NCBI GenBank assembly: GCA_026874595.1
Contig: CM049306.1
Coordinates: 59,094,019-59,158,018 of the forward strand
Direction of reading: 5' to 3'
Length of the DNA stretch: 64,000 nt
Source of the DNA: Sipunculus nudus
Taxonomy: Eukaryota; Annelida; Sipuncula; Golfingiida; Sipunculidae
The number at the start of each line of letters is the position of its first letter. Position 1 is the stretch's first letter. The notes below the pieces were generated by a model that was given only the letters and a program-made list of their open reading frames with translations, did not search any database and was not told the origin of the DNA. Shown in pieces: positions 22,735 through 34,700 of the stretch. Made by a program: the position numbers and the translations under genes.

Positions 22735-25700
22735 GTAAGTATATATATATTATTTTTCATCTATAGTTAAGTGAAGTCCGTTAATTCTGCTCGTTATGAC
22801 TTTATGACGGCATAACTTTTCTGTAATTAATAGCAGCAGAGAGATTTATTGCATGCCTTTAAATTATAAACAAAAGTAATATTCCGTAATATAGAGGAAA
22901 TGTATACTTTTAGAAAAATAAGGGTTGTATAATGAAAGATGGTAATGTTTAGGAGTCATTGTGTCTCCCGAGTCGAATTTATTGTCCAAGAATTTCATCT
23001 TCCGTCATAACTTCATGTATGACGTTGATGACGTCGCCAAGAAAACGAGCTATATTTGAGTATTTATGTTCATTACATATCAAATTTAATGGTAATAACA
23101 CTCTATAAGCCTTATTCTTATATAAGAATGCATTTCTCTTTATTATAGAATAATTAAATTGAGGAAATAATGACTTAAAAATGGTAAAATAAGCCTTTTA
23201 AAAATCCCTGTAAAATGCACAATTACAAAAAAATATCGGGCCCCAAAGGAAAATACTGATCCTCACTTTTTTTTATCTATAAAACGTGTTTTAGTGATAT
23301 ATGTTCGGAAGTAGTAACGTATTACACGGCTATGTACACAACGATTTTGTCTGCTGTTATATCTGAATTCTAGAGGAGTCGCTCATGTGGAAATTAACAA
23401 GATGACTGGATCAATTTTCTATTTGTGCAACAAATAAATTATTTATAACGTCATTCCCACGAAAAAGCCACTAGGATCAGACCCTGTTAAATAATTTTAG
23501 GTTGCAACTATAACTAATTTTTTTCTGGACCTCCATTAAAACTTCCGACAAATTCCAGTTGTCCAGTACCGATTTGAGCCTTGCTATTTGTACTCCCTAT
23601 ACTTTAATATTTTATTTGTATTACAGGTACCACGCCCTGCGGTACAGCGGGAGTCGACTCGCGGACAGTTACTCTGACGCCCAGCCTCGTGGAGGATCCA
23701 CCGCACTGGGGTTCCCCTCACCACCCCCAACTCCATTTTGCGAAAACTCCGCCGAAGACAATCCCGGCTTCTCAATCGCAAATATGAAACAGGTATAGGT
23801 TATCCATTGATAACCCTTATTTCCCCAAGTGACAATAGAGATTTAAAAAGAGTAATCAATGGAAATCAATGCGAAAATTATTTGTATAGAGATTGTAACA
23901 ATAAGTGATGGAAAACAAAACTGCAGTTAAATACAATATATATAATTTCCATTTCAATGTTCCAGATGTTTACAAAATTGAAATATGTTTACACTCTAAC
24001 AGCACATTTTCTGTTTCCATTTGTACACAGTATGTTGAAAATCTATACACCATTAATGCATTATATAGCAGTATTTAGGATATCACACGCCATTCTTGTC
24101 TCTGCCAAATAAAAAACTGAAAAACCGTCATCGTTTAAGTTGAGTTTCGGAATTTGTACATCGCAACTTTTAATAACAAACCCAACAGTCGTGCCCTGTG
24201 ACAATACAATAACATATATTTAAACGGGACAAGAATACATAAAACATAGAAAATAGTAACTTCCAACCTCCAGCCAATGAAAACTGGGGATCCCCTACCC
24301 CCCCCCCCCCCCCCCCCCCCCCCCCCGTGGGAGCTTTAGTGAGGGTTAGTCCAGCTGAACCAGAACCAACACGATTAAATCTCTCGAAGCTTTAGCCCAG
24401 TTCAAAGGGACCCATTCATGATATACCAAGTATGTTATATATGCACCAACTTTATTTTCATATAACAGTTTTAAGGTATTTGCCAATATTTCTTTATAAA
24501 AATGTTCGCTTACTCCTGTACACAAGTTCGGATATAAGCTTGCACGAGGCAAAATCAGCGGCACAAAAAAAAAAAAAAAAACAAACACACCACACACGCC
24601 ACCTGGTAGCCGTACACCAGAACCAAATCTACTTATATAACAAGTGAACTGGAGATAGTCATTCCGTAAGTCAGGGTGTTTTTGCTTTGGAAACGTTTGT
24701 GTTCAGCCAAAATGAACTAATAGTGTGACTTAACGTACACATTATTGCAAATGCTAAAATGCTAATGCATCTTTACCATGTTATACATGGGGCAATTTTT
24801 GCAATACAAATGGTTGACAACAAACAAATATCAGCGGCCAGTATAAAGCATCTTGTGTATATGGCTCCTGAATAGGTCTCTCATTTATACCCCAGCAGTT
24901 CTCCAAGAAGAGGATTTATAAATATTGGAGGGGGGGGGGGGGGGGTAAGAGTTCACATCCTACCTTGACAGAATGAATTATTTTTGCCCATGAACCAATA
25001 AATCAGGTGACCTTAAAAAAAGAACAGCGCTGTATACATGTCACAATTAGCATGATACAATAAACTGGGGACCAAGATCTTCCCAAACCATATATCCTTG
25101 TAAATAATCCGGTGTGCCACACAATGTCAAAAGTCTTTTCTCTGTCCATAAAAAATGATAATTTCGAGAGCCTTAATCATAATAGGGAATTCTCCTGAAC
25201 TATTAAAGATGCGGGGGTGGACGAACTGTTTAATATAGGCCGGTATTAACGGACCCAGCAATCTCTTAGTGAGTGTCCTTTCTTGGCATTCCTAAGTATA
25301 TTTTCGATATTTCTTAAGGTTGGAGGTCCTTCAGTAATTATTTAGATAAAACCCTGAAGGGTTTTCACTTTTGGATATGGTAATTATGTCATTCCAGTCG
25401 GGATTATGCCAATCAAAAATATTAAACTGAAAAGATGAGTGACATGTTGTGCCAACAAACGCTCGCTACACAACTACTCGCTATAGGTGTCTGTTGCTCA
25501 TATTGTATATTTCATCTGGGAGCCAAGTTTCTACTTATTGTGCCATGGCTTAAGTTTAAAGTGTCAGTTTGACCTATAAATACAACGCTAAGACATTAAC
25601 AAAGATGTCTGAAGAATTGCTTTCACAAGTGTTTCATAGTAACCACGTAGACCTGTTATATAGTAGCTTATTCACTAGCTGTCAGGTATATAACAATTCG

Positions 25701-28700
25701 GCTCAACCTTAAGGCAGTATATATAGCAATACATATAGCATAAATTTGACCTCTTCAGTTGAAAACTTATTCTTGTAAAAAAATTTTTCCTGTACTTGAA
25801 AAAGTGGAAAATTTCTGGACCTATATATTATATGGTCATCCACGATTGTATAACTCCTTGCCAAATCGAACTTTTTAGATAGGCAAAAGGCCTTTTTTAT
25901 TGGTAAAATCGTATGATTAATCAGCCACATATTTTACACTGACAAATATGAAGACCTTGGGTTATGCACTGGATTAAAAAAAAAGACAACAAGCTATCAT
26001 CCACGAAAGGAACCCAAAACAGCAATCCAGATATCCTCACGATCATTATGAAATTTACCATTGAAGTCCCCCAACACTAAAACTATACCAGCTTACCTTG
26101 ATATCAGAGTGGTTAGAAATATTGGGAGTGCCACTGGAAGCGCTGATCTGCCAGGCTGTAAGTGATTATGTTTGCTTCTAAATAATGTGTGAAATGAAAC
26201 GTCTAACCAAATCTAGCCATGCGCGGTTAGAGGTAACTTAGTTATATAATTTGCCGCCAGGTGACAGTACTGTCATAATTTGCGACAGTTTCAACTCAAT
26301 GGCTCCATCAGCGAGAGCAAGTCTTATCAGCTTTATCCTCCTGACCAGTCTTATGGTAGAACGAGTTAAACAAGTATTGAAATATAGTGTGTTGTGGCAT
26401 TTCAAACCGAGGGAAAAATAACATTTATCACGGAGCATGCGCTGTGCGCCTATTGAGTAATTTTGCTGTGTGAGGGTCCCTAGGAAAATTATGGCTGCGA
26501 GTCTTGTTAAATTAAACGAGATATATGCCACAGACTCCGGTTGAGTCCTACCCTTAAGAGTAAAATCAGATACGTACCTTAATCAATTTGAGATATAATA
26601 TATACGATTTTTCTTTGTCTATATAACGGACCCAAACATTTGGTGTCAGTTGTCACTGACAGATGTCGTTAGAATGTTACAGAAGGTCTGTTGCTGCCCC
26701 TAGAATTTGTTTCATAAAGGCTAACCCATACCTTGTCTCTCCTGTCTGGTCACCACGATCAAGACTAATCAGATATCCTGTAGTACATGTGACCTTTATA
26801 AAAGACCATAATATTATCCTCAAACACACAGTGTTCAGACTTATCTAGTATATCGATGTCGTTATCCTCTTGTAAATAAACGACATAATAACGATAATAT
26901 TACCCCCCCCCCCCTGACATTGAAACAAACAAAAAAATATTTTAACATTCATAAACTGACTGCTAGTATATAGAATGAAAGTAAGTACGACATTTGATCA
27001 ATATTTAATCCATTAAAAAAAGAAACCTGGCAGCCAGTTTTTGTCCTCGAGACAAGTGCGTGTTCCATGCATACATTTATACTTACTTACTTTTGGCGAA
27101 TATTCACATCATCAGACCAGACATTTTGTAACTATGAAGTAGTTAGAGGCTTCTGTGGTATAATGGTGCGCCTTTCGGAGGTTTCTCCGTGTCTGTTCCA
27201 GCTATTGGAACGTTTACACAACCAGGGCCCGCAGGTGCAGTAGTCTACCGGGGTTTGTTAACACCAAGACATAACATAAGAGCAAGCATGTGCTATTCAC
27301 CTAGTCTACCACTCCGTAGATGTACATACTTAGTTAAGATAGCATTAAAATCTAAGCGGTTATCTCCAACAGTAAAAAAAACAACATTTTAAAAAAGCAG
27401 TCAGAGACCACATGTATGCCTCTGACAGAACTAAAACAAAGTCGGCAAACAAATAACAGTGAACGTCACTGGCCCTCAGCCGTGGTAAAAAAAATCGCAT
27501 TATCTCTTATTGCTAAAGAATAATCAACCTCCCGAAAATTTCCTCAAAATTTGTTAATGATTTTTTGAGTAACTAAAGCCGGATGCCTATAAGCCGACTT
27601 TGTCTTACGAGATATATATATGGTGTTTTTTCGGGCTCCTATGAGACGCACAATTTTTACGAACGGCGTCAGGCAATTGTGTGTCATGTCAAAAAATTTC
27701 GAACAAAATCGCAAGACAAAATCGGCGTCTGCACAGTTTGGGAAAGACATTTTTCGGATATATCGGTCATCTTGGTCATTTGGATCCCGCAAAATGGCGG
27801 ATATGGAGGATGGTTGTTGCGCTAGGTCCGATGATCGCGGGAATAAAGAAAATCAGGGTAATCTGAACGAAATATACAGTCAATATGAGATGTTCCTAAT
27901 AGCATGCCACGACTACACACACAAGCACATATATTCTCCTGTGCCACGATGTGTTGCTCCTACCCTATAGGCAGCGGGAAAACATGTTTTGCTCTTTATA
28001 TACACTGGCTCTTTTATTAATTTTTTTTTGTGTCGCCCTCTCGGAATTAAAACTTGTAAACTACTTATAAAACAGCGCCTTGCAGAAACATGGTGTAAAT
28101 AAAGCGTTGTGTGCATGCAGAGCATACATTCATTGTATAAAAAAAAATCCTCTTACTATACGCGCATGCGCCCTACGGTCCGGGATGATTGTGTGAAAAG
28201 TGTAATAACAGAAGTTCTCTTGGTAATGGTTTTTGTATGATGTACTGTTCGGACAAATATGCACAAATGGCATTTTGTTTATCCTGCTATAATTTATGGT
28301 TTTGGGCGTGGTTATAGCGCCCTGATCTTGGTACGTCCCCTTGCCACAAAACTCCCTCCACTCAGTCTCTCTTGGACGCTGTCTCGGAGTATTTTCGTGT
28401 CGTTTTCTCCGCTCCCTTATCGCATACTGACAGGTTTATTTCTCTTTGCGTCTGCCATATTTTGCCTACAATAAAACCCGAATGTCACAAACGGGTCACG
28501 GAGATTAAAATACACGAGTGCGGTTCCGCTAGTTCATTAAACTCATGTTTTATGAATAAGAGCATATTTATTGTAATTTTTCCTAGACATCTTTCTGCAC
28601 TAGTTGTGCGATTTGCAAAAAATAAAATTAAACCGCACTGGGCTTGTATTTGGCAATTTGTTACGAAAAAATAATAGGACAGTAACGTCGTCATTAACCA

Positions 28701-31700
28701 CCACTGAAACCTAAGCATCCTGTGAATGTAATAGAGAGAAATTTTACAAGCACTAATTTATTAATAAAAGTCTATTTTTGAACACAACTGGTTCACCTGC
28801 CAGTCGTTCATCCTTTCATTTGCGACAAAATATGTAGCGTAAAACGATTTTTGCCTTTTTTTTTGGATAAAATATTAATATGATCAGGTTTAAAACTTGA
28901 TAATAACAGAATTGTTTTGGTAGACAGGTAAAGACACTTAAAAAAGAATATATTTTCAAAATTTCATTATTTTAATTTAAGGAACCTAACCAGGAACCCA
29001 GTCCGGTACAGATTAAAACTTGATAATAACAGAATTGTTTTGGTAGACAGGTAAAGACACTTAAAAAAGAATATATTTTCAAAATTTCATTATTTTAATT
29101 TATTGAAAGAAATGTCAGAGCGGCTAGAGCTCGAAAATTGCAAATTTCTACTGAAAATCAAGATTAAAATGTTAATGGAGGGAACGAGGTGTGCCAAGAT
29201 TAACGCGCGCGGTGCCTGAAAACCAACTTAATTTAGTTTTCGGAATGAATGATCTCATTGCTTGGCATTATAGGCTGACAATATATGGTGATTTTACAGG
29301 AACCTAACCAGGAACCCAGTCCGGTACAGATTAAACGATCTCCCAGTGACAAGTCAGTATCGTGCCCTGGCAGGACGTTCACCATGAGGAGAGGATCTAA
29401 CCCCCTGCTCCAGTGTCCCATGTTGTCTGTGGGCGGGATGGACATGCAGAACCTGGATCCGAACATCCCGGGGAAGTGTGTGTACCGGATGGACCCCGTC
29501 ACCGGACACTGGGCTCCACTGACGTCAATGGTGGACAATACCCATCATCATGGTGCTGTCATAGTTGATGGATTTCTCTACGTTGTCGGTGAGTACTCAA
29601 ACCGTTAATTATCCGAGCAACCGATTAGTATTTGATGATTTTTATCTTTTTTAATGTGTGTGTGTTATCTGATAGGTATTTATCCGAACATTCGTTTATA
29701 CAGTCATATCGATTGTCTCTTGACTGTTCGGATAATCGAAGATCTACTATAATTGTATATCTTCATAAGTATATGCATCTAAGAATTTTTTTTCTTTATT
29801 TCTGATGGTGCATTGCATACACCCTCGGGCTTCACTTTATGTAACTGGGTGTACAGTTATGGTATTAAGTAGATGTGGGAAAAATGGGAAATAGGAAATG
29901 AATTCGACAAAAAATAGCAACTGATAAAGGATCACTAAATGATAGCTGTAGACTGGATTTTCTGTCATTAAAAAGAAAAAGAAAATGTTAATTTTCTATG
30001 CTCACCAGGTGGCGCCATATACGACAGTTCTACACCCGAGGAGCTCGGCACCGCCACCAACGCCGTGCACCGACTCGACATTGCCGCCACCAGGTGGACA
30101 CGGCTCGCGCCAATGCGACAGCGGAGAGCTTACTTTGGCCTTGTTGAACACCAGGGAACGCTGTACGCAGTTGGGGGAGAAAACGAGGACAAAATGTAAG
30201 TAACATCAAGTTTCAACGCGTACACGATGTGACATGCGAATGTTTTGTAATTAAAATGGTTAAAAATTTGAAATTTTGTTCAGTGGGGGTTTAACATATA
30301 CAAACTTACTTTTTTTACAATATAAATGTGTGTTGGGATTCGTGCAGGCCTCCGCCATCGCGGGGGGGGGGGGGGGGGCGTGACTTAACATTTGTCGATA
30401 TTCCTTGATGACTTTCCTAAATTCGAATCATTGGCCCATTTCCGAAATGCCCTGAAAATTTCATAAGATTCCGTTCATGATTGCGTGAGTGATGTTGTGA
30501 ACAAACACATACACACAAACGAACGGCGGAGGCAACAAAATCATAACGGAACTAGTACTGTTCGGAAGGGAATGGCCCTACAATTCATGTTCATTAGTAG
30601 CTTCTACACTCCCCAGCATGCAGTGTTACCGCCATTTTCCCCTCTGACATCAGTGTTTCTACCATTAATCTACAGAGACGTGTTTTCACAGTACAGCAGT
30701 GAATAATTTGCTGGCTCTGGCTGGCTGTGGGCAATTAGAATTCAGGTCTAATGTTTGATTTTTATATATTTTGACATAATCACCCAGGGGAAAATTGACG
30801 GTGTGGGTCTTGTAGGTTTTGTATACGGTGTTATGGTCTGCAGTTGCTTACGTGAGACCAAGGCGTGGTATTTTAACATCATGTTACTTCGTCAAGTACA
30901 GCCAGAAAATAATATTGATAAAAAACCATCATCCCCTCCCTCCATTAACTAGAAAGTCGAGACACACATTTTACCCCGCCAGTTTCCTCAACAAAGTTGC
31001 CATGACGTTCCAAAGATGAGAGTTTGAAAAAAATTATTACTAGAACTCTGCATTCTAAGGAATGCAGGCCTCCACTATGTGTGTGTGAGTGGGGGGGGGG
31101 GGCCTGTTGAGGGATGGTTCCCGACCTGTGTTTGCATTCACGTATTCGGATCACATACCAAGGTTCCTTCGTGCATAATTGACTGTACGTATGTGTGAAT
31201 GTTGACGTTCCTGAATCGGATCAGGTGCCTGATCCACACCAAAATCTAATTGATCTATCATTGGCCCATCCCAAAAATGGCCTGTTTATGAATGCGTGAG
31301 TTATCTTGTGAACAACACACACAAAAACACATACGCAAGCACACACACGAAAGGAGATGAAAGCATACCCTCCTGGTGGCGGCAATTATTACCTTTTAAC
31401 TCGGTCAGAATTTTTAAAAATGTGTACACATTTTTTGACATATGACTGTTTTGTTTGGCTTTTTCATACAGCCCGATCGACACCATTGAACGCTATGATA
31501 TCCCGTCCGACACCTGGTCCTATGTTTCCCGCCTCCCCAACGGAGGGAGGATAGGTGTCGCCACTGCTGTCCATCGCGGATCACTCTACATCATCGGGGG
31601 CTACAGGAAGTACAAAACCTCCAATCCGGTGCTTGATTTCGTAGAATGTTACGACTTTGAACAAGACTGGTATGTATTTTCTACACCAATGGAGTCTTTT

Positions 31701-34700
31701 TTAACAGTTTTTTTTCTTATTAATGGTATATGTCGGAGTTACAAATGTGTAATGCACAGTACACGTAAACATGCTTAACGCATATCACAAAAAGTTCACT
31801 TATACAAATCGCAAGGCCAATTAGTTAGAACTATCCAAAGAGACAAAAATAAATTACTTCACTCGTATTTCCACTTGGTATGTTCCCTAGAATCTAATTC
31901 TTTGTGAATGTTCATATAAATGTTGACACGTTTATTTCAGTGGAAATGTAAGATGACATTAAATGATAAAATTAGTGATATTCTTGGTAATTTATTTTAC
32001 ATTTTCAACACATACATCTGCGTGTAATATTTCACAAACAGAATAAGTTTATTACAAATTCTGAGTATGCTGTCATTAAAGTGTACCACGTGACGTTTCC
32101 AGATAATATGTATTTTCGTTCGCAGTTGCCTGTATATTGTAGTTTACCGGTTTGTCTTCTGTTTTCACACTTTTTTCAGTCCTATAGATAATTACAATAC
32201 TAATAATCAGCATTTTGACGTTTATACACAGCTATACTATGTCTATGGAACAGCATCATTTTTTGCCCATAGGTTATAGATTTATTTAGTAATGGTACTA
32301 GCTTTTCTTTATCACGTGCAAGCTGTTTCTGCTCCCTCCGCCCCGCCCCTATTCTTGATTTGCTGAAAGTTTGGTAATTTCCTTTTTATCGGAGGTAGTG
32401 CTCTATGGAATAGCTTTCCGACAAAACTAAAAAAAAATGGCAACAATCTGAAGAGCTTTAAAAGGCTAGCGCGCACATATGTCCTTGAATATAATACCAA
32501 GGTAGAATAATTACCTTTTATTTTCTACTTGTAAAGCTAAATAATACTAATATTTGAGCGTCATCTAATTTTTCGTTACCGTACTGATGCGCATCCTATG
32601 TAGACTTTTATATTTACGTTTCATTTATATTGTACACAATTGTGCTTAATTTGTATTTTAACTTCGTTTTATGTATTTAGCAACTCTGTTGTATACTTTT
32701 CATAACGAAACTCGACCACATATATTTGTACTTCAACTTTAGCTGTTACGTCACCGCGTTTTCGCTTAAGATTCTGTGATTGTATGATGTAATTTTGGTT
32801 TATGGACTTATTGAATATTGTATTTAATTGTGATGTATCTATGTATTACAGGGCCCTTATGTTAACAGAATTTTATTCTGATAAAGGCTACCCTAAAAGA
32901 TATTGTAATAAATAAATAAATAAATAGAAGAAATTTTGACATAAACCGTCTTCTGTTTCAGAAGGGTCTGTCATTTAATTTCATTGATATAAGTGTAACT
33001 TTTCGTATGTTATCTTCAAATGTTCATCCCATTGTAGTGATATATATATATACATATAGTGGTAAAATCTTAACCGCTTAAAATTGCATTTGGTTTACAG
33101 CTGGCTCGCAAAGAGGTCGCTTCAAACGCCCCTGTGTCACGCTGGAATGGTCGAAGCTGGAGGGCGCCTCCTGCTGGTCGGTGGGCGTACCAAAGTGTCT
33201 GAGCCTCGCCCAGCGATCAAGAGTTTGCCCGATGTACTCGTATACGATGACGTCACTGACGACTGGCATCTTTTTACCAGACTTCGATTACCAAGACATG
33301 ACTTTGGTATTGCTGTAACTGGTAAGTATACTAGTATTTCAGTGTATTTTAAAGTGCACTTTTTGTGCTCCTTTATTTTCAGCGTTGAAGTTTAAGGTAG
33401 TAGCCCTTGGGGAATACCTAATTCAAACTGAGTTCAAAAGTTGTTTTAAATCTATAATTATTAGATCCATACACTGCAAATTATTTTAAATCTGGTAAAT
33501 TTGTTTTTATGGTATACATATTTTATAAACTTTCATTCCTTTTCATATGATATATTAAAATTTTAAATTATTAAAAAAAATAATAAATTACGCTATTTTA
33601 AGCATCCAGTAACAGCCAGCCACTTTTTACTGTACTAACATAAAACTACATGACGTTATAGCAAGTGTTTTTTCCTACATCATGTTTCTATCTACTTAAA
33701 ACATATGAATTTATGATTCAATTACAAATTTTAAATTTCAATTTTAATTTTAACAATATATATGATAGCAGAGTAAAAAACACTTTTGATAGTTTGATAT
33801 TAGCCCGTTAAAAGTTGCTTGCTGTTACTTGGCGCTAAGACTAGTGTACAGTTTAAATAATTTAAAAAAAAATGTTAAAATATCATATGAAAATGAATGA
33901 AAAACTAGAAAATATGTATAGCATCAGAAACAAGACTGTACCAAGTTTAAAATAATGTATACTTAATGGGTCTAATATGGATTTAAACATCTTTTGGATT
34001 GATTTTGAATTAGGGTTATTTTTCCAGTGCTGCTACCGTAATTCGCATGACTGAGAAATTTTGACTGTGAATTCATGATCAGTTTTAAAAAAAATTGAAG
34101 AATTTAAAAAAAATATTGAAGAGGCACATGACTTCACTCCCCAAACAGCGGTCGCATTCCATTCCTAGCTGCATGTAATCCGGTTAACTATCAAGCCATT
34201 TCATTCGACAACGAAATGGATTACAGGAATGGAATGCGATCGTTCCGTGAGGCGGGCAGCATATGACGTATATATTAGCTAATGTCTTTTACGAAGTTTT
34301 TGTTTAACTGTATAAGTTACAGGGTATATATTTATGTGTTTTATTGTCCTTGGTTTGTTTCCTTGTCTGTTAGCGAATGTATGCTCAAGAGGTTCAGAAC
34401 GGAATTTCATTTCTGATGTAATTTTGTTGAGGGTTATATAAACACCAAAGGAACAATAAAAAAAATGGAGATAATCTGGACCAGTCGCCATGCTGTCGTT
34501 AAAAGATCCTTTCCAATTGTGAGAATGTTTGTTTATCCGGATCTTTAACTGGTATAAGGGCCAGCCTTGCCACATGTAATCAAAGGTGTATTTGGTGAAC
34601 TGTGACACGTCTTCCTGTGTAGCATGCACACATCTAAGTTTGATTAGGATTCTGGCGGAGATATATATGTGGTCGTTCATGACAGTTCGATGATCTAATC

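Noticed and set aside
27140-27215. tRNA-like box A (TGGTATAATGGT)
   Set aside because: No acceptable box B or cloverleaf; too degenerate for a tRNA gene or a confident SINE call.
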